Source: Bacteroidota bacterium (lineage in GTDB: Bacteria > Bacteroidota > Bacteroidia > Chitinophagales > Chitinophagaceae). Taken from it: a stretch of 64,000 nucleotides of DNA. The DNA is taken from NCBI GenBank assembly GCA_005884665.1, contig VBAT01000019.1:68496-132495 (forward strand), written 5' to 3'. Below are positions 38,325 through 49,380 of the stretch, piece by piece; the first letter of the stretch is position 1, and every line of letters starts with the position of its first letter. The notes beneath the pieces were generated by a model, which worked only from the letters and a program-made list of their open reading frames with translations, ran no database searches and had not been told where the DNA came from. The translations under genes were made by a program, and so were the position numbers.

Positions 38325-39309
38325 ATGGTTATAAAACGTGTTCTTTTTTTAGTTGCCATAAAGCTTTTCCTCTTTCCCGTGTTCTCCTTTGCACAACTTA
38401 GATGGCAGAATGTTGATTCCATGTTTCAGCCGCTGCCTCGATCTGTTCACGTATATTTCACGAACGAAAAAATAGATACAGGTGCATTCACCGCCTATTA
38501 CCTGGTAAGACAAAAAATTAGAGTTTACTGTTGACACAACATTGGACAGGCGGCTGACACCGGCAAAATTTTACGAAAAAAACAACCAGCCCCTGGCTGT
38601 GGTCAACTGCACTTTCTTTTCTTTTGCGACCAACCGGAATTTAAACGCGGTAATAAAGAATGGATCGATGGTTGCATACAATAACCATACAATTGCACGA
38701 CGAGGCAAAGACACATTAACCTATTTCCATCCTCTGGCCAGCGCTATCGGCATTTCTAAAAAAAGAAAAGCGGATGTTGCCTGGATCTTTACCGATTCAT
38801 CTATAAAACACCCGATCGCATTTGAACGGGAACCCATGCTGGTCAAAGATTCTTACCAATGGGTATCCAAATTTGTTTTCGCGCCTGAACTTCATCATTT
38901 TCCAAGTCGAGAAAAAAGAAGAGGCATCAAAGAGACCTGGAAAATGAAAACCGCAGTTGGCGGCGGTCCTGTACTTATCAGGGATGGCGAAATCAAAATT
39001 ACGAACAACGAAGAATTGAAATTTCCAGGTAAAGCCATAAACGACAAACATCCTCGCACCGCGATGGGTTACACAAAGGATGGTAGGTTGATCATCCTGG
39101 TGATACAGGGAAGAAGCGAATCCAGCGGGGGAGCGACCCTGGTCCAGGAAGCTCAAATTCTGAAGGACCTGGGCTGTTGGGAAGCCTTGAACCTGGACGG
39201 GGGAGGGAGCAGCTGCCTTTTAGTAAACGGCAGGGAAACTATAAAACCGTCTGATAAAGAAGGTCAAAGACCCGTGCCCGCGGTTTTTTTTATAAGGGTT
39301 TGGCCCTAA
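38325..39309 (+). pseudogene. Phosphodiester glycosidase (NAGPA/DUF2233-like) gene with apparent frameshift
   Basis: Frame 1 MVIKRVLFLVAIKLFLFPVFSFAQLRWQNVDSMF..FTAYYLVRQKIRVYC* and frame 2 ..KLEFTVDTTLDRRLTPAKFYEKNNQPLAVVNCTFF..AVGGGPVLIRDGEI..WEALNLDGGGSSCLLVNG; frames join at the A6 tract 38512-38517. Confidence 0.8.
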
Positions 39310-39378
39310 ACGAAAAATAATTTTTGTATTAAATTTTAGTTTGGCATAGTTTTGACGACAACTATCCAAATTTCTTAT

Positions 39379-39570
39379 ATGAAAAGGCCAGTAGCAACCC
39401 TGTCTCTTCTGTTTGTTTGCATTGCTTTTTCTTCTGTCGTCGTTTCCACTTCTATCGCGGGTTTATGCAGATCGTTCTACAAAAATGATGGTAAAGGCAT
39501 AAATGTAAAGACTGCACCTACCCAGCAGAAATCTAACGACGACTATAAACAGGCAAGTGTAAAGCTTTAA
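39379..39570 (+). CDS. Small hypothetical secreted protein
   Basis: MKRPVATLSLLFVCIAFSSVVVSTSIAGLCRSFYKNDGKG; weak, short ORF with signal-like N-terminus. Confidence 0.45.
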   Translation: MKRPVATLSLLFVCIAFSSVVVSTSIAGLCRSFYKNDGKGINVKTAPTQQKSNDDYKQASVKL

Positions 39571-39590
39571 GGGAGGCAATTGTTTTTCAG

Positions 39591-40577
39591 TTATTTCATT
39601 TCCCACACCAGTGCGCTGGCGCCCAGTATGGCCGCATCCGCTTCTTTCAAATGACTAACTAGTATTTTTACTTTATTCTGAAAAACCTGGATCAGGTTTT
39701 CCTCCATATGTTCTCTCGTAGGTTTAAGAATGAGATCCCCTGCCTTTGTAAGTCCCCCAAATAATACGATCGCCTCCGGGCTGGAAAACATCACTGCATT
39801 GGCCAATGCCAGTCCCAGGATTTTACCGGTAAACTCGAATATATCCAAAGCAAGCCGATCGCCTTGTATCGCCGCATCATATACCGCTTTTGAATCCAAT
39901 TTATCCTCCGGCACTTTCCTAAGTAAACTATCTTCCTTACTTTTCTTGAGCATTTCAATTGCAGTGAGTGTGACGCCAGTGGCTGAAGCATAACTTTCCA
40001 GCGACCCTTTTTTGCCGGTTCCTTTATGTATTCGTCCATCGGGTATCACAATGGTATGACCCAGTTCACCGGCGAAACCATCATGACCATAAATCAATTT
40101 ACCGTTGGCAACAATACCGCTACCCACACCTGTTCCCAATGTGATCATGATGAAATCCCTCATTCCTTTGGCAGCGCCATACATCATTTCCCCGATCGCG
40201 GCTGCATTTGCATCATTAGTTAGCGTAACCGGGAGTTTGAATTTATGTTCGATCATTTTCGCCAAAGGAATAATCCCTTTCCAGGGAAGATTAGGCGCAT
40301 ATTCGATAGTACCTGTGTAATAATTACCGTTGGGTGCGCCTACGCCCATACCTTTCATACGGCCGATACCACCAGCTTTATCGATCAGCTCGGATAAGGC
40401 ATCATGGAGTTCGTCGATGAACGTATTTACATCTGAATGTTTTTTAGTGGATATTTCGCCGGAGAAAAGAACATTGCCATCCCGGTCTACGATCCCAAAC
40501 TTGGTTCCCGTTCCACCAATATCTATTCCTATTGCAAGCGCTTGCCCGACATTTGATTTGGATGCAGCTTTAGCCAT
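39591..40577 (-). CDS. ROK family glucokinase-like protein
   Basis: ALAIGIDIGGTGTKFGIVDRDGN, GVGAPNG, LTNDANAAAIGEMMYGAAKG, ITLGTGVGSGIVANGKLIYGHDGFAGELGH. Confidence 0.92.
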   Translation of the reverse strand: MAKAASKSNVGQALAIGIDIGGTGTKFGIVDRDGNVLFSGEISTKKHSDVNTFIDELHDALSELIDKAGGIGRMKGMGVGAPNGNYYTGTIEYAPNLPWKGIIPLAKMIEHKFKLPVTLTNDANAAAIGEMMYGAAKGMRDFIMITLGTGVGSGIVANGKLIYGHDGFAGELGHTIVIPDGRIHKGTGKKGSLESYASATGVTLTAIEMLKKSKEDSLLRKVPEDKLDSKAVYDAAIQGDRLALDIFEFTGKILGLALANAVMFSSPEAIVLFGGLTKAGDLILKPTREHMEENLIQVFQNKVKILVSHLKEADAAILGASALVWEMK

Positions 40578-40591
40578 CGTTAGTTGTGTTT

Positions 40592-40618
40592 AAAAAATCC
40601 CGCTGCACACAGCGGGAT
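40592..40618 (-). terminator. Rho-independent terminator for the sugar MFS gene (minus strand)
   Basis: ATCCCGCTG caca CAGCGGGAT perfect 9-bp stem; on the minus strand it is followed by TTTTTT. Confidence 0.8.
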
Positions 40619-40678
40619 GATAAATGTACGAAGGAAACCAATTGAAACCCGGTCGTCAGATCATCTCAGCGGGGTTTC

Positions 40679-42688
40679 CTATTTCTCTACAACGTTTAAT
40701 GCTGATTCGGGTGAGGTTTCAAGCGGTTGAAGATCCTCGTCAACCTTGGCATCATAGTCAATGCCCTGTTTTTTCAGTACTCCTTTTACAGCAAATCCAA
40801 GAAACGCCAGGTAAGCAAAACAAAGAACAGGTACCCAGTAGGACTGGTGTATACCATAACCTGGAACTGTTGAGTTGGATTGTACATAGTCAGCGATCTT
40901 ACCCTGTATCGGTGGTATAATTCCTCCACCAAGGATCATCATAATAAGGAATGCCGAACCCTGCGTGGTGTATTTACCAAGACCAGCAATGGACAGGTTG
41001 AAAATGGCCGGCCACATAATGGAACAAAAGAGTCCCCCACTAAGGAAAGAATAGATAGCAACTGTTCCAGTCGTAAACAAACCAATAAGCATTGCTGCTA
41101 AACCGAGAACGCTGAAAAGTAATAGCGTCCGCGCAGGTTTGTCTTTACTCAGGTAAAAAGCCAGTATTTGCACCAGCACACAAAGAATATAGTAAAGCAA
41201 TGGTTTTACATTATAATCAGATGCTGCATTCACTCCTATGATGATTCCAAATGCAATGATTGGGACCAGTATCATCATTAATTGCCGCGTCGATCGTTTC
41301 AAATTAAATACAGAAATAGCGCCTGTCCATCGCCCGATCATCAGGCTGCCCCAATACATTGAAATGAAAGGTGCTGCCTGCGAAGACTGGTAACCTCCAA
41401 AATCGTGCTGCTTAAGCAGCTCACTAAGATTACTCACGATCGTCACCTCAACACCCACGTAAACAAAGATGCCCAACATACCAAGCACCAGTTGGGGATA
41501 TTGCATAGCTCCCCATCCGGCAGGCTTTCGTCTTGCACTAAAGTTGGATAATAGCAATACGATCACAACTGACGCAAGAGCTCCCAACAACCATTTCATT
41601 CGATATGTCTCCAGCGGGTGCTTTAAAGTGTTGATCTCTTTATTTTCTTCATCAATATTCTTTTTTGTATCGCGGGCAAAAGCTATCGCCGATGTCTGTC
41701 CGGCGCTGGTACTTGTTTGCGCCAGCGAATCCAACTGGTGGTTCAACTGTTCATCAGATTTGTTTTTAAGAAAATTCTTCGTAAAAGCGCTATCGGTGAC
41801 GCCGGTCAGGTTTACCTTCAGCGTGGAATCGACTGCCTTGTTCTGATCCCCGATCTGTTTTTCTATAGCTTCGATCCTTTTTTGTTCCGGTGAAGTATAG
41901 CTGCTAAATACAGGAACAAAGAGGATGATCAGTATTCCCGTCATGATCAGCAATGAATAAAGGGCTTTATTGGCATTCTCCGTTTTTTCCGGGGAAATAC
42001 CTGCCGGAACTTTCTTTGAAAAATAGAACAATGCTGCTGCCGCAATAAACAAAACGCCAACACCAGTATACAACACAATTACCTTGGTCAGTCCCAACGA
42101 TGCGATCTTTTCGTCATCAACCGCGGCGGTAGTTCCGAACAACGCAAATGCAACGACCAGCGGGCCGATCATCGTACCAAAAGAATTGACTCCACCACCC
42201 AGGTTCACACGGCTCATACCGGTAGACGGATCTCCCAGAGAGATGGAAAAAGGCTGGGCTGCTGTCTGCTGAAGAGAAAATCCAAGAGCAACAATAAAAA
42301 GACCTGCCAGCATCCCGGCAAACGTATTTGCATTGACGGCAATGATCATGGCAGCGGCCCCCAGTGCTGAAAACAATAAACCGTAAACAATACTTCTCTT
42401 ATAACCCCACTTGCCAACAAGGTCCTTACCCCCAAACGCGCCATAGACGAAAAGTACCAGCGCCCCGATATAGTATGCCGTGTAAAATGCGAAGTCTACC
42501 AGCTGGCTCTGGAACTGATCAAGATGAAAAAAATGCTTACAAAAAGGTATGAATACACTGTTTCCCGCAGCAATAAATCCCCAGAAGAAAAACACAATAA
42601 CTAAAGTACTCAGGGCACCATAGTTTGTCGGGATCTGACCCGAAGAAGATCTTGCTACCGGCCTGGTTGGTCCCATGGATGTTGCCAT
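40679..42688 (-). CDS. FHS-type sugar MFS transporter (glucose/galactose/fucose permease-like) with extra hydrophilic insert
   Basis: 669 aa; [40 protein letters not shown]..; [63 protein letters not shown]. Confidence 0.92.
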   Translation of the reverse strand: MATSMGPTRPVARSSSGQIPTNYGALSTLVIVFFFWGFIAAGNSVFIPFCKHFFHLDQFQSQLVDFAFYTAYYIGALVLFVYGAFGGKDLVGKWGYKRSIVYGLLFSALGAAAMIIAVNANTFAGMLAGLFIVALGFSLQQTAAQPFSISLGDPSTGMSRVNLGGGVNSFGTMIGPLVVAFALFGTTAAVDDEKIASLGLTKVIVLYTGVGVLFIAAAALFYFSKKVPAGISPEKTENANKALYSLLIMTGILIILFVPVFSSYTSPEQKRIEAIEKQIGDQNKAVDSTLKVNLTGVTDSAFTKNFLKNKSDEQLNHQLDSLAQTSTSAGQTSAIAFARDTKKNIDEENKEINTLKHPLETYRMKWLLGALASVVIVLLLSNFSARRKPAGWGAMQYPQLVLGMLGIFVYVGVEVTIVSNLSELLKQHDFGGYQSSQAAPFISMYWGSLMIGRWTGAISVFNLKRSTRQLMMILVPIIAFGIIIGVNAASDYNVKPLLYYILCVLVQILAFYLSKDKPARTLLLFSVLGLAAMLIGLFTTGTVAIYSFLSGGLFCSIMWPAIFNLSIAGLGKYTTQGSAFLIMMILGGGIIPPIQGKIADYVQSNSTVPGYGIHQSYWVPVLCFAYLAFLGFAVKGVLKKQGIDYDAKVDEDLQPLETSPESALNVVEK

Positions 42689-42877
42689 ATTGCAATCGTT
42701 TTAATTTAATGTCCAAAATAAACAGAATTCACCAATGCAAAAATTTATTATCAACTGAGTTCTTCACCCTTTTTACCACTAATGCACGGATAATTTGAAT
42801 GCCTTTTCTATTCATCAGTGACAATATTTGCGTTAGGTGGTTAGATCAATCGTCTCTAGGTTGCTCGACCATGAACT

Positions 42878-42929
42878 TTGCTACGAATTCACGGCTGACT
42901 CATTATCTTTTTCCGTGACTCCGTAGCAA
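42878..42929. repeat. Diverged GCCACGGAT-family inverted repeat
   Basis: TTGCTACGAATTCACGG ... CCGTGACTCCGTAGCAA (15 of 17 complementary). Confidence 0.5.
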
Positions 42930-43026
42930 TCCCGTTTTAAAAAAGGCTTCGTGTCATTTCTCCTTTATATATCCGTAGCTTCAATTCAGAAAAAACTCCT
43001 TAATTTGAAGTTTTGAAACCTTGGCA

Positions 43027-44451
43027 ATGGAGATTATTCATGTATCGGCAGAATGTTATCCTGTAGCTAAAGCAGGCGGCTTGGGCGATGTAGTAGGTTC
43101 ATTACCTAAATACCAGGCGGCATTGGGTCACGTAGCCAAAGTCGTAATGCCCATGTACCGCACTAAATTCCTTTACGATAATCAATGGGAACTGGTCCAT
43201 GAAGGAGGACAGTTCCTGGGCGGCCAATGGTTTCATTACAGCGTGATCCGCGAAAAGACCAATAAACTAGGCTTCGATCTCTATCTTATCGATATCAATG
43301 GATTGCTTGACCGTGAGAAGATCTATGGTTACGACGACGACAATGAACGATTCGTCGCTTTCCAGATAGCCTTCTGCGACTGGCTCACCAAATGGCAACA
43401 TACACCCAACGTTATTCATTGCCACGATCATCATACCGGGCTCATTCCTTTTATGGTAAGGCATTGCCATGCTTTTCGCAGCCACCTTGCGAATGTGCCA
43501 ACCGTTTTCACCATACATAATGGACAATACCAGGGCTGGATCGGCTGGGACCATTATTACTATATCCCGGCATATGATAGCTGGAACTGGGGCCTGTTGG
43601 ACTGGAACAAAAACATTAACCCAATGGCGGCCGGAGTGAAATGCGCCTGGAAAGTTACAACGGTTAGTCATAGTTATCTTGATGAACTGAAATATGCAGC
43701 CAATGGTCTTGAGTCTCTTTTCCAGTATGAAAAAGGAAAGAGTTTCGGGATCCTCAACGGAATTGATACAGATGTTTGGAATCCCCAGACTGATAATTTC
43801 CTTGCAAGGAACTACGACAACGAGTTGGTGGATAAAGGCAAGAAGAAAAATAAAAAAGAAATTTGCGGGCAGTTCGGGCTCGACCCCGATAAACCGTTAG
43901 TCGCATTTATCGGCAGGCTGGTGGGAGAAAAAGCTGCGGACCTTTTACCGGATGCCATCAGCCAGTCTATTTACCAGCATCATGGCAAAGCGAATTTCCT
44001 TGTGCTGGGTTCCGGCGAACCACAACTGGAAGAACAACTGGATCAAATGAAACACCAGTTCAATGGTTATTTCAATTCTTATATTGGCTACAGCGAACCG
44101 TTGAGCCATATGATCTATGCCGGTTCTGATTTTTTGCTGATGCCGAGCCGCGTGGAACCCTGCGGGCTTAACCAGATGTATGCATTACGATATGGTACCG
44201 TTCCGATGGTAAGAAGCGTGGGCGGTTTGAAGGATACTATCAGGGATTTTGGAGATTACCAGGGATACGGGATACGGTTTGACCAGGCGAGTGTCGGTGA
44301 TATTACTTATTCTGTAGGGAGGGCTATTGACCTTTACAATAACAAACCCGATCTTTATACGTGGATGCGCAGCTACATGATGACACTTGATCATTCATGG
44401 GATTCTTCCGCGCAACAGTATATTGATATTTACCGCTCCTTGCAATCCTAG
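43027..44451 (+). CDS. glgA: Glycogen synthase
   Basis: MEIIHVSAECYPVAKAGGLGDVVGSLPKYQ; VIHCHDHHTGLIPFM; FIGRLVGEKAADLLPDA; LMPSRVEPCGLNQMYALRYGTVPMVRSVGGLKDT. Confidence 0.96.
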   Translation: MEIIHVSAECYPVAKAGGLGDVVGSLPKYQAALGHVAKVVMPMYRTKFLYDNQWELVHEGGQFLGGQWFHYSVIREKTNKLGFDLYLIDINGLLDREKIYGYDDDNERFVAFQIAFCDWLTKWQHTPNVIHCHDHHTGLIPFMVRHCHAFRSHLANVPTVFTIHNGQYQGWIGWDHYYYIPAYDSWNWGLLDWNKNINPMAAGVKCAWKVTTVSHSYLDELKYAANGLESLFQYEKGKSFGILNGIDTDVWNPQTDNFLARNYDNELVDKGKKKNKKEICGQFGLDPDKPLVAFIGRLVGEKAADLLPDAISQSIYQHHGKANFLVLGSGEPQLEEQLDQMKHQFNGYFNSYIGYSEPLSHMIYAGSDFLLMPSRVEPCGLNQMYALRYGTVPMVRSVGGLKDTIRDFGDYQGYGIRFDQASVGDITYSVGRAIDLYNNKPDLYTWMRSYMMTLDHSWDSSAQQYIDIYRSLQS

Positions 44452-44525
44452 ATCTGTTGAAAAAACCAGCATACCTTTTGAAGGCATAACTAAATGTCGA
44501 TTGTTGTTATTTAAATCTGTTTACT

Positions 44526-45806
44526 ATGTCCATTTCTACTGAAGTGCTCAGCGTCATCCTCGGTGGAGGAGCTGGTTCAAGATTATATCCTTTAACTGCA
44601 GCCCGGTCCAAACCTGCCGTACCCATTGCCGGGAAATACCGTCTCGTGGATATTCCTATTTCAAATTGCATCAATTCTGGTATCAACAGGATGTTTGTAT
44701 TGACACAATTCAATTCGGCGTCGCTGAACCGGCATATTAAGAACACCTATCATTTTAGTGCATTCAGTTCAGCGTTTGTGGACATACTAGCTGCCGAACA
44801 AACTCCCGATAATCCGGCCTGGTACCAGGGAACGGCCGATGCGGTCCGGCAAAGTCTTAGGCATGTTGCTCCATTTGCCAGTGACTATGTACTTATTTTA
44901 TCCGGTGACCAGCTTTACCAGATGGATTTCCAGGAAATGCTGGATAACCATAAAAAGAAAGGGGCCGACATTTCTGTCGCTACCATACCGGTTGGGGACA
45001 GGGAAGCTCCGGAGTTCGGTATATTAAAAGAAAGTAAAGAGGGTTTTATTTCCTCCTTTATTGAAAAACCCAAAAAAGAAGTATTGAAAGACTGGACCAG
45101 CGATACCGGCGATGAGATGCGGAAAGCCGGCAAGGTTTATCTCGCCTCTATGGGTATTTACATATTCAACCGGCAACTGATGTTCGATTATCTACAAAAT
45201 GAATACCTGGAAGCAACTGATTTTGGTAAAGAGATAATTCCTCAATCGATCGGTAAATGCAAAGTGGCAAGTTACCAGTATGAAGGTTACTGGACGGACA
45301 TCGGGAACATTTATTCTTTTTTTGAAGCCAATCTCGGGCTGACTGCCGATCTCCCGGATTTTAATTTATTTGACAACAGCAATGCTATCTATACTCGTGC
45401 CCGCATGCTTCCGCCAGCCAAAGTAAGTGGCACCACGCTGGAAAAAACAGTCATAGCCGAAGGGTCCATTATTAATGCATCACGAATGGAGACAACAGTG
45501 GTGGGTATACGTTCGCGTATCGGCCACGGATCCACCATCATCAGCACATACATCATGGGTAGTGATTATTTCGAGACCCTTCAGGATATCGCGGTCGATC
45601 ATGCAAAAGGGATTCCTTTACTCGGTATCGGAAATCGTTGCTACATCAGGAATGCCATTATAGATAAGAATTGCCGGATCGGCGACGATGTACGTATCAA
45701 TGGCGGCCCTCATCTTGAAAATGCAGATCATTCGCTTTATACGATTAAAGATGGAATAGTGGTAGTGAAGAAGGGCGCTATTATTCCAAATGGATATGTT
45801 ATATAG
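44526..45806 (+). CDS. glgC: Glucose-1-phosphate adenylyltransferase
   Basis: VILGGGAGSRLYPLTAARSKPAVPIAGKYRLVDIPISNCINSGI; WYQGTADAVRQ; LSGDQLYQMD; EGYWTDIGNIYSFFEANLGL. Confidence 0.97.
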   Translation: MSISTEVLSVILGGGAGSRLYPLTAARSKPAVPIAGKYRLVDIPISNCINSGINRMFVLTQFNSASLNRHIKNTYHFSAFSSAFVDILAAEQTPDNPAWYQGTADAVRQSLRHVAPFASDYVLILSGDQLYQMDFQEMLDNHKKKGADISVATIPVGDREAPEFGILKESKEGFISSFIEKPKKEVLKDWTSDTGDEMRKAGKVYLASMGIYIFNRQLMFDYLQNEYLEATDFGKEIIPQSIGKCKVASYQYEGYWTDIGNIYSFFEANLGLTADLPDFNLFDNSNAIYTRARMLPPAKVSGTTLEKTVIAEGSIINASRMETTVVGIRSRIGHGSTIISTYIMGSDYFETLQDIAVDHAKGIPLLGIGNRCYIRNAIIDKNCRIGDDVRINGGPHLENADHSLYTIKDGIVVVKKGAIIPNGYVI

Positions 45807-45875
45807 AAATTCGAATCTTTAATTTCGAAATCCGAAATACCACGCAGGTCGCCTATTGCATGTTTTCGGGTTTCG

Positions 45876-45893
45876 TTCCGATAGCTATCGGAA
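45876..45893. repeat. Perfect 18-bp palindrome TTCCGATAGCTATCGGAA
   Basis: Self-complementary; variant of TCCCGATAGCTATCGGGA at 29191. Confidence 0.85.
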
Positions 45894-45972
45894 TCTACTC
45901 CGGATTTTAGGATCTACATCTACATAATCTTCCTATCTTCCCGTTTCTACTGCTGATTTAAACAACTTGCTT

Positions 45973-47352
45973 ATGTCATCTTCTGCCTACACGGGTGTAA
46001 AGCCAAAACTCGGGCTGAGCGAAATAATAAATATGAGCGTGGGCTTTTTCGGGATCCAGTTTGGCTGGGATCTGCAAAGGGCAAATATGGGCGTTATTTA
46101 TAACAACCTTGGTGCACATGCGGATAAAATCCCTTACCTCTTTCTGGCAGCTCCTTTAACAGGATTGATTGTTCAACCTATTATCGGTTATTTAAGCGAT
46201 AGAACCTGGCATCCAAAGTTTGGAAGACGCCGACCCTACTTTTTTATAGGAGCCCTGTTGAGTTCAATCGCCCTCATCATTATGCCTCACAGCGGGGCAA
46301 TTTGGATGGCAGCTGGATTGTTATGGGTGCTGGATGTTTTTGGAAATGTGGCTATGGAGCCTTTCAGGGCGTTTGTAACAGACAAACTTCCGGACAGCCA
46401 GATCAACAGGGGATTTATTATGCAGAGCCTGATGATTGGGTTAGGCGGTATGATTGCTTCTGCATTGCCCTATGCCCTGAACAATATTTTTGATGTTCAC
46501 AATGTTGCCGCAAAGGGCATAATTGCGGATAATGTCAAATTCTCTTTTTATATAGGTGCTTTCTTTTTCTTTTTTGCCGTGCTTTACACTGTTCTCACAA
46601 CAAAAGAATACCCGCCATCTGACGTCGATTATAAAGACAAGTTAAAAGCATCAAACAAAGGTTTTGCCGGAGGGTTTAGGGAAGTCCTTTCCGCCATGCG
46701 AAACATGCCCCGAAGAATGAAAATTATTGCACTCGTACAATTTTTTACCTGGCCCGGTTTATTTTTAATGTGGTTTTATTACGCACTATCAGTCGCCTAT
46801 CATGTCTTCGGTGCAAAGAGTGATACTGACCCCGCCTTCGGTGACGGAAAGGATTTCGCCGGATTAACATTGGCTTATTATAGCGTAGTCACGTTTTTGT
46901 TTTCCTTTATTCTTCCGGTCATTGCAGATAAACTTGGCAGAAAACTGACTCATTCTTTGTGCCTGATTATTGGTGCCATTGGTTTGATCTCTGTCGCATT
47001 TGTTACCGAAAAAAACACATTATTTATATGCATGACCGGGGTTGGCATAGCCTGGACAAGTATCCTGTCGATGCCTTATGCAATGCTTAGCGGCGTACTA
47101 CCGAAAGACAAGGTTGGTATATACATGGGCATTTTTAATTTCTTTATCGTATTACCGGAAATTATCGCCTCATTTTGTTATCCCTGGTTGATGAAGCATG
47201 TATTGAACAACAATATGCTAGCCGCCGTGCAATCCGGAGGGGTACTGATGATAATTGCCGCTATTATTTGTTTCTTATTCATCAAAGAACCAAAGAAAGT
47301 GGATGAAATAGAAACCATCAAACTTGAAATCGAAGGAGAAAGATCTGTATAA
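45973..47352 (+). CDS. MFS transporter (SLC45/GPH-like, sugar)
   Basis: LSEIINMSVGFFGIQFGWDLQRANMGVIYNNLG..PLTGLIVQPIIGYLSDRTWHPKFGRRRPYFFIGALLSSIALI. Confidence 0.9.
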   Translation: MSSSAYTGVKPKLGLSEIINMSVGFFGIQFGWDLQRANMGVIYNNLGAHADKIPYLFLAAPLTGLIVQPIIGYLSDRTWHPKFGRRRPYFFIGALLSSIALIIMPHSGAIWMAAGLLWVLDVFGNVAMEPFRAFVTDKLPDSQINRGFIMQSLMIGLGGMIASALPYALNNIFDVHNVAAKGIIADNVKFSFYIGAFFFFFAVLYTVLTTKEYPPSDVDYKDKLKASNKGFAGGFREVLSAMRNMPRRMKIIALVQFFTWPGLFLMWFYYALSVAYHVFGAKSDTDPAFGDGKDFAGLTLAYYSVVTFLFSFILPVIADKLGRKLTHSLCLIIGAIGLISVAFVTEKNTLFICMTGVGIAWTSILSMPYAMLSGVLPKDKVGIYMGIFNFFIVLPEIIASFCYPWLMKHVLNNNMLAAVQSGGVLMIIAAIICFLFIKEPKKVDEIETIKLEIEGERSV

Positions 47353-47353
47353 T

Positions 47354-49246
47354 ATGAAAAGGATTATTGTTTTCTTATTTATCATCACGACGCTGCAGGC
47401 CAGTGCGAATGATTCCCTGATGAGTGTCTATCCATCCAACTGGTGGGTTGGTATGAAGAACCGGAACCTGCAGTTGATGATCCGGTCAAAGAACATAGCC
47501 GAAATCATTCCCGTATACAAACTCTCTGCAAATGGAATTCCCCTGGCCGATGGAATTACTCTAAAGTCCGTTCATCACGTAGAGAATCCCAATTATGTAT
47601 TCCTTGACCTTGTTATTGCAGCTAATGCAAAACCAGGTATACGTGTACTGGAATTCGTTGTACCGGGATATCATCTACGGATCCAGTATGAATTGATGGC
47701 GAAAAGCAAAGAAGATTGTAAAACAAGAGCACTGGGGATTACCTCCAAAGATTTTCTTTACCTGATGATACCAGACCGTTTTTCAAACGGGGACCCTTCC
47801 AATGACGTCGTGCCCGGCTATCGCGACCAGACCAGCGACAGGACAAATATGTGGGCCCGCCATGGAGGAGATTTCAAGGGTATCGAAAACCATTTAGATT
47901 ATTTTAAGCAACTGGGTGTGACTGCTCTTTGGCTGACCCCGATCATTGAGAACAACACGGACAGGATGGAGGAGGGCGGAAATAAAATAGCGGGTTACCA
48001 TGGATACTGGTTCACCGATCACTACGAAGTGGACAAACGCCTTGGAGGTGACAGCGGGTATCTCGCATTCTGCAATGCAGCTCATAAGAAGGGCATCAAG
48101 GTCGTCCAGGATGCAATCTATAATCATATCAGCAAAGAACATTTTTTTGCTACAGATCCACCCACAAGCGATTGGATCAACAACTGGCCGAAGTTTACTC
48201 CCCCAAACCACCGGGAAGAAACTTTATTTGACCCTTACGGTTCTGCTTATGATAAAAAGGTCATGCTGGATGGCTGGTTTACCGATCATTTGCCGGACCT
48301 GAATCAACGCAACCCGTTCCTGGCTACATTTCTTATTCAACATGCCATCTGGTCAACGGAATATTTTGGAGTAGATGGCTGGAGAGTGGATACCTATAAA
48401 TATTGCGATGAACAATTTTTAAATAACGTCAACGCTGCGTTAGAAAAAGAATTTCCCGGCATAACAATCTTTGGCGAAGCCTGGGTTAATTCGGTTATCG
48501 GCAATGCCTATTTTACGCAAAACACTATGGGCGCTGCTTTTAAACATAATGCAAACAGTGTAATAGATTTTCAAACCTGCTTTGCTATCCTCAGTGGCAT
48601 GGGTCTTTCCCAGGGATGGACAGAAGGAGTAAATAAACTTTATATGACCATGGCGCAGGACCTGGTGTATAAAAATCCGTTGCGCAATTGCATCTTTATG
48701 GACAATCATGATATGGACCGGGTATATTCGGTGGTGGATGAAGACCTGGACCGCCTCAAATTGGGATTGACATGGCTGCTTACCCTGCGTGGCATTCCCC
48801 AATTGTATTATGGTACCGAGGTTTTGATGAAAAACAAAAAGACCAATACTGATGCAACGGTCAGGGAAGATTTCCCTGGGGGATGGAAAGGTGATCCCGT
48901 GAATCGGTTCACCACTGCAGGAAGAACAGCGCAGGAAAACGAGGCATTCAATTACGTCAGCACACTCGCCAATTATAGAAAAAACTCTTCTGCATTGACG
49001 ACAGGCAAGACAACGCAATTTATTCCCTTCAGGGGCTTGTATACCTATTTCCGTTATGACAACAGGCAAACGATCATCGTCATAGCTAATACCGGGAACA
49101 ATTCCGCCAAACCAAGATGGAATACCTATACGGAACGAACAGCAGGATTCACAAAATTGAAAAATGTAATCACGGGGCAGACACTCACATTTGATGAAAT
49201 TGAATTGAAACCGAAGGAATGCCTGGTGGGAGAGTTGGTGAATTGA
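47354..49246 (+). CDS. Alpha-amylase family GH13 (cyclomaltodextrinase/neopullulanase-like) secreted enzyme
   Basis: N-terminal Cyc-maltodext_N-like SVYPSNWWVGMKNRNLQLMIRS; GWRVDTYKY, FGEAW, FMDNHDMDR catalytic blocks. Confidence 0.94.
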   Translation: MKRIIVFLFIITTLQASANDSLMSVYPSNWWVGMKNRNLQLMIRSKNIAEIIPVYKLSANGIPLADGITLKSVHHVENPNYVFLDLVIAANAKPGIRVLEFVVPGYHLRIQYELMAKSKEDCKTRALGITSKDFLYLMIPDRFSNGDPSNDVVPGYRDQTSDRTNMWARHGGDFKGIENHLDYFKQLGVTALWLTPIIENNTDRMEEGGNKIAGYHGYWFTDHYEVDKRLGGDSGYLAFCNAAHKKGIKVVQDAIYNHISKEHFFATDPPTSDWINNWPKFTPPNHREETLFDPYGSAYDKKVMLDGWFTDHLPDLNQRNPFLATFLIQHAIWSTEYFGVDGWRVDTYKYCDEQFLNNVNAALEKEFPGITIFGEAWVNSVIGNAYFTQNTMGAAFKHNANSVIDFQTCFAILSGMGLSQGWTEGVNKLYMTMAQDLVYKNPLRNCIFMDNHDMDRVYSVVDEDLDRLKLGLTWLLTLRGIPQLYYGTEVLMKNKKTNTDATVREDFPGGWKGDPVNRFTTAGRTAQENEAFNYVSTLANYRKNSSALTTGKTTQFIPFRGLYTYFRYDNRQTIIVIANTGNNSAKPRWNTYTERTAGFTKLKNVITGQTLTFDEIELKPKECLVGELVN

Positions 49247-49380
49247 GTTTAAAGTTTAGAATTGAGAGTTTAAAGTAAGACTATTGAATATTGCCTACTG
49301 CCAGTTGCACATTGGCTATTGACCGTCATTATGAGCCTGCTTACCGGCAGGCAGGCGAAGCGAAGCAACGTCACTGTCGG
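49244..49380. repeat. Composite intergenic repeat with nested CCTGC..GCAGG palindrome
   Basis: gagtttaaagtttagaattgagagtttaaag; ttgcctactgccagttgcacattggctattgacc; gtcattatgaGCCTGCttaccgGCAGGCaggcgaagcgaagcaacg. Confidence 0.65.
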
